A stretch of DNA of 64,000 nucleotides from Oceanicaulis sp. (GCA_040112665.1 CP157796.1:498813-562812), one strand, 5' to 3'; shown: positions 36,506-47,548, counted from the stretch's first letter. Program-made: numbers and translations. The notes: a model not told the origin generated them from the sequence alone.

Positions 36506-39334
36506 CTACCGTCCTGCGCTGGCCGGCGCGCGGGCCAGACCCGCCGCGGCGCGATTGTCGGCCGCTTCCTCGGCTTCGGCGAGCACGGCCTCCAGCGCGG
36601 TGCGCACCGCTTCCAGCCTGTCCGGGTCGGACGGCTTTTGGCCTTTCTCGGTGACGTAGAAGGTGTCCACCGCCCGCTCGCCATAGCCGTCGATGCGTGC
36701 GCCTTCCACCGACAGGCCCAGATCAGACAGCGTGCGCGCGAGATCGTAGAGCAGGCCCGGCCGGTCCCGGCCCGAGGCTTCGATGACCAGCGCCTCGTCC
36801 GCGGCGGTCTCGTCGAGCTTGACGTACGGGGTGACCTTGAACGCCGCCTCGCGCCTGCGGATCGGCCGTTCGGCGATGGCGCAGCTCTCCGGCAGGCCGT
36901 CGAGGGCTGCGGCCTCCACGGCGGCCTTGAGCTGATCGCGCAGGGATTCGTGCGCCCAGCCATAAGGCTTGCCGCCGCTTTCCTGGACGAAGAACACGTC
37001 GAACGCCCTGCCGTCGGCGGTGGTGGTGACCTGCGCGCCGACCACGTTCGCACCCTGCAGCGCCAGCGCGCCGGCGATGTCGGCGAACAGCCCGTCCCGG
37101 TCAGGCGCCAGCACCATGACTTCGGTGGCCGAGCGGCGGCGGTCGACCCGGACGCCGGCGGCGGCTTTCACGCCGCGCGCTTCGGCGGCGCGGGCGAAGG
37201 CGGCGTGGCGCAATCGGTCGGTTTCGGAGAAGGCCAGCCAGTAGCTCGGCTCGAGCCCCTGCGACCAGCGCTCGGCGAAGCCTGCGTCGAGCCGGTTCAC
37301 CGCGGCGCGGAATTTCGACCGGCTGGTCTCGGCGCGTTCGGCCAGGCGCGCCCGGGCGCCGGCCTCGCCCTCATTGGCGCCGCCGTCCTTCAGCACCGCC
37401 GCTGTCGCTTCGTAGAGATCGCGCAGGAGCTGGGCCTTCCAGCCGTTCCAGACGCCGGGGCCGACCGCGCGGATGTCCACTACGGTGAGGATCGTCAGAA
37501 GCCGCAACCGCTCGATCGAGCCGCACAGCTCGGCGAAGTCGAGCACGGTGCGGGGATCTGAAATGTCGCGGCGCTGGGCGGTCTCGCTCATCTCCAGATG
37601 ATTGGCGATGAGCCAGGCGACGAGTTCGGTCTCGGCGTCTTCGAGGCCCAGCCTGTCACACGCGATCCGCGCGTTCTGGGCGCCTTCGACGCACTGATCG
37701 CCCTTGCCCTTGCCGGTGTCGTGAAGAAGCACGGCGAGGTGCAGAGCGCGCCGCCCCTTGATCTTGGAGATGAGTTTGCTGGACATCGGATGGTCGGCCA
37801 GGTGCCGGCCGTTCTCGATCTCGCGCAGCAGCCCCAGCGCGTTCAGCGTATGCTCGTCCACCGTGAAGCGGTGATACATGTTGAACTGGGTTCGCGCGAC
37901 GATGTCGCCGAACTCGGGCATGTAGGCGCCTAGCAGCCCCGCCTCGGTCATCGCCCGCAGCGTCATGCGCGGATCGTCGGCGTCCAGAAGGATGGCGAAA
38001 AAGCTGCGCGCGGCGCGCGGATCTGTCCTGAAGCCCTCGTCGATCAGACGCAGCGACTGGCCCACCGCGGCGACCGCGTCGGGGTGAAGGTCGATGTGGC
38101 GCGCGGCGGCGACCTCGAACAGGCGCAACATCAGGACCGGATCGCGCTCGATCGCGCCGCGGTCCGCGAAATCCAGCCGTCCGGCGCGCACGGCGAAGCC
38201 CGCCTCGTCGAGCATGTCCGCGTCGCCGGACGCTCCGTCCGCGGGCATGAACCGGCCCGCGTTGCCGGGCAGGTCCTTGAGGTGATCGGCTTCGAGCTTG
38301 GCGCAGACCAGTCGTGTCAGCGCGCCCACGTCGATCGCCTTTCTAAAATAGGCCCGCATGAAGGCTTCCACGCCGAGCTGGTCTTCGGTGTCAGCGAACC
38401 CCATGCGCGCGGCGATCTCGGGCTGGATGTCGAAGGTCAGACGGTCGTCCTTGCGCCCGACCACGTCATGGACGTGAAAGCGCACCGTCCAGAAGAAATC
38501 CGCCGCACTGAGATAGCGCTCCACGTCGCCCACCGAGAACAGGCCGTCGCCGACCCAGCGCTCCATCGCGTCGTCGCCGTAAAGCACCTGGGCGAGCCAG
38601 CGCAGGGTCTGAAGATCGCGCAAGCCCCCCTTGCCGTCCTTGACGTTGGGTTCGACCTGATAGCGGCTGTCGCCCTGCCGCTCGACGCGCTGGTCGCGCT
38701 CTTCGAGCTTGGCGGCGGCGAACTCGGCGGCGCGGGGCGCCAGCAATTCGGTCTCGAACCGGCCCAGAAGCTCGCGCACGAGCGTGAGGTCGCCGGTGAG
38801 CGAGCGCACGTCGAGCAGCGCAGTGCGTTCGCTGACGTCCTCGGCGGCGAGCGCGATCGCCTCGTCGACCGAGCGCACTGCGCCGCCGCCTATATGAAGC
38901 CCGCAGTCCCAGAGCGCGTAGAGCGTTCTTTCGATCGCCGCCTCGGCGTGATCGGGCGCGGGGTCGGAGACCAGAAACAGAAGATCGACATCCGAACGCG
39001 GGGCGAGTTCGCCCGCGCCGTAACCGCCCAGCGCGCACAGCGCGAGGCCCGGCGCACGCGCGCCCTCGTGTACGAGATCGCCGGACACCGAATCAAACAG
39101 CGCCCGGATCGCGGCGTTCATCACGCCAGACAGCGTGCGCGCGGCTTCAAGCCCGCCGCCCGGGCCCTCCAGACGGCTCTCGGCCAGCGCGCGGCCCTTT
39201 TCGAGATAGGCCTTGAGCTTGGCGAGCGCGGCCTGGCGCGCGGCCGGCTTGTCCCAGCCCGACCGCGTCGAGGCGGCGAGTTCTGCGCGCAGGCGCAGAC
39301 CGTCGAGCGATGCGGGAAGCGAGGAGGGTCTCAT
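36506..39334 (-). CDS. glnD: PII uridylyltransferase/uridylyl-removing enzyme
   Basis: 942 aa. Senses glutamine and adds or removes UMP on PII, controlling nitrogen assimilation. The nucleotidyltransferase domain has ALGGYGAGELAPRSDVDLLFLV. The HD hydrolase domain contains ALHLAVLLHDTGKGKGDQ, and two C-terminal ACT domains begin near VMVLAPDRDGLFADIAGALAL and IEASGRDRPGLLYDLARTLSD. PNVKDGKGGLRDLQTL is characteristic. Normal length. Sits upstream of murJ in a likely operon. Works with RpoN-dependent nitrogen genes in relatives. Confidence 0.96.
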   Translation of the reverse strand: MRPSSLPASLDGLRLRAELAASTRSGWDKPAARQAALAKLKAYLEKGRALAESRLEGPGGGLEAARTLSGVMNAAIRALFDSVSGDLVHEGARAPGLALCALGGYGAGELAPRSDVDLLFLVSDPAPDHAEAAIERTLYALWDCGLHIGGGAVRSVDEAIALAAEDVSERTALLDVRSLTGDLTLVRELLGRFETELLAPRAAEFAAAKLEERDQRVERQGDSRYQVEPNVKDGKGGLRDLQTLRWLAQVLYGDDAMERWVGDGLFSVGDVERYLSAADFFWTVRFHVHDVVGRKDDRLTFDIQPEIAARMGFADTEDQLGVEAFMRAYFRKAIDVGALTRLVCAKLEADHLKDLPGNAGRFMPADGASGDADMLDEAGFAVRAGRLDFADRGAIERDPVLMLRLFEVAAARHIDLHPDAVAAVGQSLRLIDEGFRTDPRAARSFFAILLDADDPRMTLRAMTEAGLLGAYMPEFGDIVARTQFNMYHRFTVDEHTLNALGLLREIENGRHLADHPMSSKLISKIKGRRALHLAVLLHDTGKGKGDQCVEGAQNARIACDRLGLEDAETELVAWLIANHLEMSETAQRRDISDPRTVLDFAELCGSIERLRLLTILTVVDIRAVGPGVWNGWKAQLLRDLYEATAAVLKDGGANEGEAGARARLAERAETSRSKFRAAVNRLDAGFAERWSQGLEPSYWLAFSETDRLRHAAFARAAEARGVKAAAGVRVDRRRSATEVMVLAPDRDGLFADIAGALALQGANVVGAQVTTTADGRAFDVFFVQESGGKPYGWAHESLRDQLKAAVEAAALDGLPESCAIAERPIRRREAAFKVTPYVKLDETAADEALVIEASGRDRPGLLYDLARTLSDLGLSVEGARIDGYGERAVDTFYVTEKGQKPSDPDRLEAVRTALEAVLAEAEEAADNRAAAGLARAPASAGR

Positions 39335-39384
39335 GGGCCTCAGGTGTAAGCCATTTCAGGCCGGCGCGGGAGGGGGCGCGCCCG

Positions 39385-40461
39385 CTAGACGGAGACCGTC
39401 AACGCCTCGCTGGCTGAAGCCGATCCCTCGATGAAGGCCCGGTAGATTTCAAGCGCAGCCTCCGCGCCGGTCAGCTCCCGGCTTTCAAACATTGTCGCGG
39501 CCGTGTCCGCATAATCGGTCCAGGCCGCGCCGTAACGCGCCGCGAAGGTCGCCCCGCCCCATTCCGCCGAGCGGCGTTTGACGTGATCGGGCGCGAAGAA
39601 GAAGACCGGCTTTGGCCCCGGCAGACCGCGCGCCGGCGCGCTCTGCTCCCAGTGCGCCCCGCCGACGCGGATATTCGCCTTCAGCGTCTCGGCGAGGGTC
39701 TCGTGAAGTGCGGTGTTCACGCCGGCGTCACCGGCGAAATCGACGATCAGGCGGGCGGGCTCGGCCGCGAAGCCCCTGATCTCGTCATAGGTCGCGATCT
39801 CGTCGTAGAAGCCCGTCCCCGCGACGAAATCGCGATTGCGCGGCGAGGTCAGCGCCTCGATCTGGGCCTTGTGGCCGCGATCGCGCGACAGAAGATAGGC
39901 GAGCGCCAGCGCGGTCTTGCTCGACGCGCTCGTCAGACTGATCCGGCCTGCGCCGAACGCCTCCTCCTCGCGCAGATGAAGATCGATCAGGAAGGCGGTG
40001 ATGAAGAGCGGCTGGTGGACCATCTGCACCGGCTCGCGCTCGGCCGACCAGGCCGGATCGGCGGCGCAGCGCACATAGCGGTTATACGCCGACGGCAGGC
40101 CCGCCCGGTGCGGGGCGGCGTCGAAAAAGGCTTCGGCCGACACCCGGGCCGGCCTGACGATGAGTTCGGCGGCGGCCGGGAAATAGCCGTAGATGCGCTC
40201 GCCGGCCTCGAGCCCCGTGTCGCCCGGCTCTGCGACTTCGGCGAAGCCCCAGACGGGCAACCGGCCGCGCCCGTCCGCGCCGGGGAAGAAGTTCCAGTAG
40301 CCCATCGACTCGCCGAACACCGCGTAGGTGATGTTGTTGGCGGTCAGCGCGAAGCGTTTGACCGCAAGCCGCGCTTCGCCGGGTTCGAGCGGACGGCCCG
40401 GATCTTCGGCCAGTTTCACGTCCGCGACGTTCGCCCGATCGATGCTCAGCGCCCAGCCCAT
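39385..40461 (-). CDS. DUF2855 family protein
   Basis: 358 aa of the DUF2855 family, distantly related to medium-chain (quinone/alcohol) dehydrogenases. The start region has FALTANNITYAVFGESMGYWNFFPG, then VWGFAEVAEPG, GERIYGYFPAAAELIV and TSASSKTALALAYLLSRDRG, the family's characteristic segments. The MDR nucleotide-binding GxGxxG is not evident, so catalysis is uncertain. Ten bases after mutS on the same strand, so possibly co-transcribed. Function unknown. Confidence 0.8.
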   Translation of the reverse strand: MGWALSIDRANVADVKLAEDPGRPLEPGEARLAVKRFALTANNITYAVFGESMGYWNFFPGADGRGRLPVWGFAEVAEPGDTGLEAGERIYGYFPAAAELIVRPARVSAEAFFDAAPHRAGLPSAYNRYVRCAADPAWSAEREPVQMVHQPLFITAFLIDLHLREEEAFGAGRISLTSASSKTALALAYLLSRDRGHKAQIEALTSPRNRDFVAGTGFYDEIATYDEIRGFAAEPARLIVDFAGDAGVNTALHETLAETLKANIRVGGAHWEQSAPARGLPGPKPVFFFAPDHVKRRSAEWGGATFAARYGAAWTDYADTAATMFESRELTGAEAALEIYRAFIEGSASASEALTVSV

Positions 40462-40471
40462 GAAGACCTCT

Positions 40472-43153
40472 TCAGATCATGCCCTTCAGGGCGTATAGCA
40501 GGTCGAGCGCCTCGCGCGGGGTGAGATTGTCCGCGTCGATCTGTTTCAGGCGCTCTTCGACCGCGCTGGGTTTGCGCGGCGCCTCGACCGGCTTGGCGCT
40601 GAAAAGCGGCAGATCGGCGAGCGCGGCGGCGGGCGCACCGTCCGCTTCGAGGCGTTCGAGGATCTCGCTCGCCCGCGCCACGGCGGCGGCGGGAAGCCCG
40701 GCGCGCTTGGCGACCTCGACGCCGTAGGAGCGGTCGGCGGGGCCTTTCTGCACCTCGTGCAGGAAGACCAGCTCGCCCTTCCATTCCTTGGCCTTGAGCG
40801 AGACGTTCCCCGCCGCGTCGAGCTCGTCCACCAGCCGGGTCAGCTCGTGATAGTGCGTTGCGAACAGCGCCCGGCAGCGATTGACCGCGTGAAGATGCTC
40901 GACCGCCGCCCAGGCGATCGACAGCCCGTCGAACGTCGCCGTGCCCCTGCCGATCTCATCGAGGATCACCAGTGCGCGCGGGCCGGCCTGGTTGAGGATG
41001 GCGGCGGTCTCGATCATCTCGGCCATGAAGGTCGACCGGCCGCGCGCCAGATCGTCCGCAGCGCCGACCCGGCTGAACAGCCGGTCGACCAGGCCGATCC
41101 GCGCGGATTTCGCCGGAACGTAGAGCCCGGCCTGAGCGAGGATCGCCATCAGCGCGTTCTGCCTCAGGAAGGTCGACTTGCCGGCCATGTTCGGCCCGGT
41201 CACCAGCACCAGACGGTCGCCCGCCTCGCCCGATCCGTCCAGCGCGCAGGAATTGGGCGTGAACCGCCCCTCGCCGCCTTTTCTGAGCGCCTGTTCGACG
41301 ACCGGATGGCGGCCCTGCTCGATCTCGAAACAGGTGCTGTCGTCGACAGACGGCCGGCTCGCCCCGCTCTCCGCCGCCCAGTCTGCGGTCGCCGCGGCGA
41401 CGTCGAGCCGTGCGAGCGCGTCCGCGGCGCTGCGGATCTGGTCCGAGCAGGCGTCCACACGGGCGCGGAAGTCCTCGAAGATCTCGAGCTCCAGCGCCAG
41501 CGCCCGCTCGCCGGCCTGGGCGATCCTGGCTTCCAGCTCGCCGAGTTCAGGGGTGGAGAAGCGCACCGCGTTGGCCATGGTCTGGCGGTGGATGAAGGGT
41601 TCGGCCCCCATCAGCGCGTCGGCGTTCTTCGCGCTCACCTCGATGAAATAGCCAAGCACGTTGTTGTGCTTGACCTTCAGCGCGCCGACGCCGCTCAGCT
41701 CGGCGTAGGTGTTCTGAAGCCCAGCGACCACGCGCCGGCTTTCATCCCTCAGGCGCTTGGCTTCGTCGAGCGCGGCCGACCAGCCGGGGCTCACGAACCC
41801 GCCGTCGCGCGCGAGAAGCGGCGGCTCGGCGCTCAGCGCCCGGCCCGCGTCCTCGACGAGCGCCGCGAGATCGGGACGGTCGGTCAGCGACAGCGCGGCG
41901 AGGCAGGTTTCGATCGCGGGCGGGGGCGGGTTCAGCCGCTCCTTCGCGAAGCCGGCGATCAGCCGCTCGCCTTCTTTCAGCGCGCCGCACAGCTGCACGA
42001 GATCGCGCGGACCGCCGCGGCCCAGCAAGAGGCGCGTGAGGCAGCGCGCAGGATCGCCGGCCGCCTTCAGCCGTTCGCGCACTCCGGTCCTGAGCGCGCG
42101 GTTGTCCAGGAAGAACTGAGCCGCGTCGAGCCGCGCCTCGATCTCCGCGATGTCCATGCTGGGCCGGGCGAGCCGCTCGGCCAGCAGGCGCGCGCCCGGC
42201 GCGGTCAGCGTGCGGTCTATCGCATCGATCAGGCTGCCCTTGCGCTGGCCCTGAAGCGTGCGCTCGATCTCCAGGCTCGCCCGCGCCGCCGGATCGATCG
42301 CCATCGCCGAACCCGGCGCGGCGCTTTTCGGCGGGGCCAGGCGGGCGGGCGCGCCGGCCTGGCTGAGTTCGAGATAGTCGAGCAGCCCGCCCAGCGCGGC
42401 GATCTCCGCGCGGGTGAAATCACCGAACGCGTCCAGGCTCTGCACGCCGAAGCGCGCTTTCAATCGGCGTTCGCCAGAGCCGGCGTCGAACTTCGCGCGC
42501 GCCCTGGGGGTCACCACCGCGTTCGGCGCGAGGGTCTTGGCGAGGGAGGCGTCATCATCCAGGCACAAAAGCTCCGCCGGGTTCAGCGCGGCGAGTTCGG
42601 CTTCGAGATCGTCTTGCCCGGCCGGGCTTGCGAAGAACCCGCCCTCGGACACGTCCGCCCAGGCGAGCGCGGTTTCGCCCGTGGCCAGACGGGCCAGCGC
42701 GGCGATCCGGTTCGCGCTGCGCGCGTCGAGCAGGTCGTCCTCGGTCAGCGTTCCGGGCGTGACGATGCGCGTGATCGCCCGGCGCACGACCGATTTCGCC
42801 CCGCGCTTCTTGGCCTCGGCGGGGGCTTCCATCTGCTCGCCGACGGCGACCTTGAAGCCCGCCTTGATCAGGCGGGAGAGATAAACCTGCGCGTTGTGCA
42901 CCGGCACGCCGCACATCGCCACCGGCTCGCCCTGGTGCTCGCCGCGCCTGGTGAGCGCGATGTCCAGGGCCGCGGCGGCGCGCACCGCGTCGTCGAAGAA
43001 CAGCTCGTAGAAATCGCCCATCCGGTAGAACAAGAGCGCGTCGAGCGGCGCTTCGGCCCTGAGTTTCAGGAACTGGGCCATCATGGGCGTGGCGCCTTCC
43101 GGGGTCGGGAAGGCGCGCTCCATCATCGCGTTCGGATCGGCGGGGCGAGTCAT
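40472..43153 (-). CDS. mutS: DNA mismatch repair ATPase MutS
   Basis: 893 aa from the chosen ATG. Recognises mismatches and recruits MutL. The mismatch-reading domain holds LLFYRMGDFYELFFDDA (Phe and Glu of the F-x-E wedge). The core follows, then the ATPase: Walker A VTGPNMAGKSTFLRQNAL, signature RGRSTFMAEM near GAADDLA, Walker B ALVILDEIGRGTATFDG and ATHYHEL. The start at 43153 (MTRPADP) is preferred; an ATG 15 codons upstream and a longer reading are possible and no ribosome site decides. The start region is divergent from the serine hydrolase gene. Confidence 0.95.
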   Translation of the reverse strand: MTRPADPNAMMERAFPTPEGATPMMAQFLKLRAEAPLDALLFYRMGDFYELFFDDAVRAAAALDIALTRRGEHQGEPVAMCGVPVHNAQVYLSRLIKAGFKVAVGEQMEAPAEAKKRGAKSVVRRAITRIVTPGTLTEDDLLDARSANRIAALARLATGETALAWADVSEGGFFASPAGQDDLEAELAALNPAELLCLDDDASLAKTLAPNAVVTPRARAKFDAGSGERRLKARFGVQSLDAFGDFTRAEIAALGGLLDYLELSQAGAPARLAPPKSAAPGSAMAIDPAARASLEIERTLQGQRKGSLIDAIDRTLTAPGARLLAERLARPSMDIAEIEARLDAAQFFLDNRALRTGVRERLKAAGDPARCLTRLLLGRGGPRDLVQLCGALKEGERLIAGFAKERLNPPPPAIETCLAALSLTDRPDLAALVEDAGRALSAEPPLLARDGGFVSPGWSAALDEAKRLRDESRRVVAGLQNTYAELSGVGALKVKHNNVLGYFIEVSAKNADALMGAEPFIHRQTMANAVRFSTPELGELEARIAQAGERALALELEIFEDFRARVDACSDQIRSAADALARLDVAAATADWAAESGASRPSVDDSTCFEIEQGRHPVVEQALRKGGEGRFTPNSCALDGSGEAGDRLVLVTGPNMAGKSTFLRQNALMAILAQAGLYVPAKSARIGLVDRLFSRVGAADDLARGRSTFMAEMIETAAILNQAGPRALVILDEIGRGTATFDGLSIAWAAVEHLHAVNRCRALFATHYHELTRLVDELDAAGNVSLKAKEWKGELVFLHEVQKGPADRSYGVEVAKRAGLPAAAVARASEILERLEADGAPAAALADLPLFSAKPVEAPRKPSAVEERLKQIDADNLTPREALDLLYALKGMI

Positions 43154-43283
43154 GAGCGCGAGCGTACGCGCACCGCCCGTCCGGGCAAGGGCGCGCATGG
43201 GAAATGACTCGCTCCCACCGCGCGCCACAGCTAGGTTTTCAACAGGCTGGCGCAGCACGCGCCCGAGGTGTCCGGGGGGAACC

Positions 43284-45170
43284 ATGATCAAGACGCTCGT
43301 CGCCGCGCTCGCGCTCACCTTCGCACAGGCCGAAGAACCGGCCGCGCCGCCCCCGGCGCCGGACACCCGCGCCGCCGAACTCGAAGCCTATGTCGACGGG
43401 CTCGCCGCGGCCTGGATGAGCGACGATCCGATCCCGGGCCTGGTCGTCTCGGTCGTGGACGCCGACAGCGTGCTTTTGAGCAAGGGTTACGGCCTCGCAG
43501 ACATCGAGACCGGCGCGCCCGTGAGCGCCAAAGATACGCGCTTCGAGATCGGGTCGATCTCCAAGACCTTCGTGTGGACCGCCGTCATGATGCTCGAGGA
43601 GCAGGGCGCGCTCGACCTGCACGCCGATGTGAACGGCTATCTTCAGGGCTATCAGGTCCCCGCGGCCGAGCGGCCCCTCACGCTCGCCGATCTGATGAGC
43701 CACCGTACGGGGCTCGAGGACACGCTCGCGCTCTTCCTGCCGGGCATCGACGCCCGGCCGATCGAGGACGCGCTCGCCGCCGCCGAGCCCGCCGCCGTGC
43801 ACGAGCGCGGCGGCGCGACGGCGTACTCGAACTGGGGCTCGGCGCTGGCGGCGAAGATCGTGGCGGACGTGTCAGGACGGCCCTACGAAGACTTCCTTTA
43901 CAGCGAGATTTTGGCCCCGCTCGGCATGACCGACACGACCTTCCGGGAGGGCGACCGGACCGACGCTCAGCCGGACCTGGCGGTCAGCTACGACGCGGAC
44001 GAGGGCTTCCTGAAGCCCGCCTTCCGGCTTGACCAGGGCGCCTTCGCCCCGGCCGGATCGATCGCTTCGACGGCCGCGGACATGGCGCGATGGATGCGGT
44101 TTCACCTCAATGGCGGCGAACTCGACGGCGTGAGGCTTCTGAGCGCGGAAACCCACGCGCGCATGCAGGAGCGGCTCTATCCCGGCCGCGAGGGCGGGGC
44201 GGACATGGCGCACGGCTTCATGCAGCAGCCCTATCGCGACCAGACGCTCTGGGGCCATGGCGGCGCGATCAACTCGTTCCTCAGCTATATGGCGATTGCC
44301 CGGCCCGAAGGCGTGGGCGTGTTCGTTTCGCAAAGCGGAACGGCCGCCTCGCCCTACCGCCGGCTGCCTCATCTGGTGATCGACCGTCTGACCGGACGCG
44401 CGCCGGTGAATGCGCCGCCCGCAGGCCGGCTCTCGCTCGACGCTGAATCTCTCGCCGAGTACGAAGGCCGCTACACGCCCAACCGGCGCACGTTCGAGGG
44501 CTTCGAGAAAATCATCACAGGGGTGGGCGCGGCTGAGATCACTGCGGCCGAAGACGGGCTGATCATGTCCGGCGGCGGCGAGTCCGAACGATACTGGCCG
44601 CTGGCCGAAGACGTCTTCGAGAGCCGGCTGGGCGACCGGATCGTCTTCCAGCGCGACGAGAGCGGGGCCGTGATCCGGATCGCCGACGAAAGCGGCACCA
44701 ACAGCTTCGATCCCGTCACTGCGACGACCGATCCGAACCTGCTGATGCTCGCTTTCGCGCCTGCGGTGTTCTTCTCGCTGACCGTATGGCTCGGCCTGTG
44801 GCGCCGGCTCGGCAAGGATCAGGCGGTCACCGCGCGCGGGCGGCTCGTGTCAACGCTCGACCTCGTCTCCGCGCTCGCCGTTTTCGGGCTCGTCGGGGCC
44901 TTCGTGGTCGTGGCCGCGAGCTTCGCCGATTTCGGACTGGAGTTCGTCGAAGGCTATCCGCACCCGCCGCTCATCGCGATCGCCGTGCTGGCCAAGATCG
45001 TCTTCGCCGCCGCCGCGCTGGTGATCGTTGCGACCTGGCCGGCCTTCTTCGGATCGGACTGGTCGATCTGGCGCAAGCTGCACCATCTGTTATTCGCGGC
45101 GGCGCTGGCTTTCCTGGGCTGGGCGCTTTGGAGCTGGGATCTGGTGACCGGATGGCCGATCACGCCCTGA
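43284..45170 (+). CDS. Serine hydrolase (class C beta-lactamase-like) with membrane tail
   Basis: 628 aa. A signal peptide (1-~16) leads to a penicillin-binding/beta-lactamase-fold domain (about 35-370). SxxK is GSISKTF, YxN is AYSNWGS and the HxG-type motif is GHGGAI. A further domain (about 390-480) resembles the lipocalin-like domain of such hydrolases, and a C-terminal region of about 125 residues contains four membrane spans. These enzymes are D-aminopeptidases, esterases or carboxypeptidases more often than true lactamases. Start after GGGGGA. The active site probably faces the periplasm. Confidence 0.9.
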   Translation: MIKTLVAALALTFAQAEEPAAPPPAPDTRAAELEAYVDGLAAAWMSDDPIPGLVVSVVDADSVLLSKGYGLADIETGAPVSAKDTRFEIGSISKTFVWTAVMMLEEQGALDLHADVNGYLQGYQVPAAERPLTLADLMSHRTGLEDTLALFLPGIDARPIEDALAAAEPAAVHERGGATAYSNWGSALAAKIVADVSGRPYEDFLYSEILAPLGMTDTTFREGDRTDAQPDLAVSYDADEGFLKPAFRLDQGAFAPAGSIASTAADMARWMRFHLNGGELDGVRLLSAETHARMQERLYPGREGGADMAHGFMQQPYRDQTLWGHGGAINSFLSYMAIARPEGVGVFVSQSGTAASPYRRLPHLVIDRLTGRAPVNAPPAGRLSLDAESLAEYEGRYTPNRRTFEGFEKIITGVGAAEITAAEDGLIMSGGGESERYWPLAEDVFESRLGDRIVFQRDESGAVIRIADESGTNSFDPVTATTDPNLLMLAFAPAVFFSLTVWLGLWRRLGKDQAVTARGRLVSTLDLVSALAVFGLVGAFVVVAASFADFGLEFVEGYPHPPLIAIAVLAKIVFAAAALVIVATWPAFFGSDWSIWRKLHHLLFAAALAFLGWALWSWDLVTGWPITP

Positions 45171-45262
45171 GGCCGCCCGCCGCGCTTCGCGTTTGCCCCG
45201 GCTGGCGAAGCGGTTAGCATGCAGGCTCCCGTCGCCTCCAGCCCGATCAGGACACCGCCCGC

Positions 45263-47548
45263 ATGACCGACCGCCGCCCTCGCGTGGACGACGAAGAAGC
45301 GCTCAATTTCCACCGCTACCCCACGCCGGGAAAGATCGCCCTAAGGGCCACCAAGCCGATGGCGACCCAGCGCGACCTGTCGCTGGCCTACAGCCCCGGC
45401 GTGGCCGCTCCGGTCAAGGCGATCGCGGCGGACGTCGATGCGGCCTACGACTACACCTCCAAGGGCAACATGGTCGCGGTGATCTCCAACGGCACGGCGA
45501 TCCTGGGCCTGGGCGATCTCGGCGCGATGGCGTCCAAGCCGGTGATGGAAGGCAAGGCGGTGCTGTTCAAGCGCTTCGCCGACGTCGACGCGATCGACAT
45601 CGAAGTCGACGAGAAGGACCCCGACGCGTTTTACGAGTGCGTGCGCCGGTTCGGCGCGAGCTTCGGGGGCATCAATCTCGAAGACATCAAGGGCCCGGAC
45701 TGCTTCATCATCGAGGAGCGCCTGCGCGAGGCGCTGGACGTGCCGGTCTTCCACGACGACCAGCACGGCACGGCGATCATCTCTGCGGCCGGCATCCTCA
45801 ACGCCTGCGAACTCACCGGAAAGAAGGTCGAGGACCTGAAGATCGTGGTGAACGGCGCGGGCGCGGCCGGCATCGCGGTGCTGGAGCTTCTCAAGGCCAT
45901 GGGCGTGGCCCATGACAACGCGATCCTGTGCGACTCCAAGGGCGTCATCTACAAGGGCCGCCAGGAGGGGATGAACCAGTGGAAGTCCGCCCACGCCGCG
46001 GACACCGAAGCCCGCACGCTGGAAGAAGCGATGGACGGGGCGGACTGCTTCATCGGCCTGTCGGTGAAGGGCGCGGTGAACAAGGCGATGGTCAAATCCA
46101 TGGCCGCCGACCCGATCATCTTCGCCATGGCCAATCCTGATCCCGAGATCACGCCCGAGGAGGTCCGCGAGGCGCGCTCCGACGCGATCATGGCCACCGG
46201 CCGGTCGGACTATCCCAACCAGGTCAACAATGTTCTGGGCTTTCCCTACATCTTCCGCGGCGCGCTGGACGTTCGGGCGCGCACGATCAACGAGGAGATG
46301 AAGATCGCCGCCGCCCGCGCGCTGGCCGAGCTCGCCCGCGAGGACGTGCCCGACGAGGTCGCCGCCGCCTATCACGGCGCCCGCCCCACCTTCGGACGCG
46401 ACTACATCATCCCCGCCCCGTTCGATCCGCGCCTGATCAGCCATGTGCCGCCATACGTGGCCGAAGCGGCGATGAAATCAGGCGTGGCGCGCCGTCCGAT
46501 CTCGGACATGGCCAGCTACAAGGCCGCGCTGGCGCGCCGGCTCGATCCCACCGCCGCGCTGCTCCAGGCGATCCAGGACGAGGTGCGCTCGGGCCCGAAG
46601 AAGACCATCGTCTTCGCCGAGGGCGAGGAGCCCAGCGTCATCCGCGCCGCCTACGCCTTCCAGAACCAGGAGCTGGGCGAGGCCGTCCTCATCGGCCGCG
46701 AGGAGACCGCCAAGGCGAACATGCGTCTGCTGGGCGTGCCCGAAGGCTCGATCCGCATCGTCAACGCCCGGCTGTCGGACAAGAACGCGGAGTATGCGGA
46801 CTATCTCTACGCCCGGCTTCAGCGCCGGGGCTATCTGCGCCGCGACGTGCAGCGCCTGGTGAACAACGACCGCAACGTCTTCGCCGCCTGCATGGTGGCG
46901 CTGGCCGACGCGGACGGCATGGTCACCGGCACCACGCGCAATTACGCCCAGGCGCTGGACGACGTGCTGCTGGCGCTCGATCCGCGGCCCAACGAGCGCG
47001 TGATGGGGATGAGCCTGGTGCTGAGCCAGGGCCGCACCCTGTTCATCGCCGACACCAACGTCACCGAGTTCCCCTCTCCCGACGCGCTGGCGGACATGGC
47101 GTGCGAGACCGCCGCGGCCGCGCGCCGGTTCGGCGTGGAGCCCCGTGTGGCGTTCCTAAGCTATTCGACCTTCGGCAATCCGGCCGGTGACCGGGCCGAG
47201 GCGATCCAGGCCGCCGTCGCCGAGCTCGACCGCCGCGAACCCGATTTCGAGTACGAGGGCGAAATGAACGCCGACGTGGCGCTCGATCCCGACCATCGCC
47301 GGCTCTACCCGTTCTCGCGCCTGTCCGGCCCGGCGAACGTGCTGATCATGCCCGCGATCCATTCGGCTTCCATCGCCACCAAGCTGATGGGCGCGGCGGG
47401 CGGAGCGACCGTTCTGGGTCCGATGCTTCTGGGCATGGAAAAGCCGGTGCAGATCGCCCGCCTGGGCGCGGGCGTCGCCGACATTTTGACACTGGCCGCG
47501 ATGGCCGCCCACGATCTGAGTGCGGACGGCCAGGCGGCGGAGGATTAG
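45263..47548 (+). CDS. maeB: NADP-dependent malic enzyme with PTA-like domain
   Basis: 761 aa. Oxidative decarboxylation of malate to pyruvate with NADPH. The N-terminal malic domain contains [28 protein letters not shown] and [18 protein letters not shown] (NADP binding). The C-terminal 330 residues resemble phosphotransacetylase ([25 protein letters not shown]-like stretch [13 protein letters not shown]) and act as an allosteric domain sensing acetyl-CoA. The MaeB type common in proteobacteria, full length. The next gene is convergent. Confidence 0.97.
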   Translation: MTDRRPRVDDEEALNFHRYPTPGKIALRATKPMATQRDLSLAYSPGVAAPVKAIAADVDAAYDYTSKGNMVAVISNGTAILGLGDLGAMASKPVMEGKAVLFKRFADVDAIDIEVDEKDPDAFYECVRRFGASFGGINLEDIKGPDCFIIEERLREALDVPVFHDDQHGTAIISAAGILNACELTGKKVEDLKIVVNGAGAAGIAVLELLKAMGVAHDNAILCDSKGVIYKGRQEGMNQWKSAHAADTEARTLEEAMDGADCFIGLSVKGAVNKAMVKSMAADPIIFAMANPDPEITPEEVREARSDAIMATGRSDYPNQVNNVLGFPYIFRGALDVRARTINEEMKIAAARALAELAREDVPDEVAAAYHGARPTFGRDYIIPAPFDPRLISHVPPYVAEAAMKSGVARRPISDMASYKAALARRLDPTAALLQAIQDEVRSGPKKTIVFAEGEEPSVIRAAYAFQNQELGEAVLIGREETAKANMRLLGVPEGSIRIVNARLSDKNAEYADYLYARLQRRGYLRRDVQRLVNNDRNVFAACMVALADADGMVTGTTRNYAQALDDVLLALDPRPNERVMGMSLVLSQGRTLFIADTNVTEFPSPDALADMACETAAAARRFGVEPRVAFLSYSTFGNPAGDRAEAIQAAVAELDRREPDFEYEGEMNADVALDPDHRRLYPFSRLSGPANVLIMPAIHSASIATKLMGAAGGATVLGPMLLGMEKPVQIARLGAGVADILTLAAMAAHDLSADGQAAED

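Noticed and set aside
40757..43207. 816-codon plus-strand open frame
   Set aside because: Exactly antisense to mutS, whose motifs are complete; composition is that of a shadow frame.
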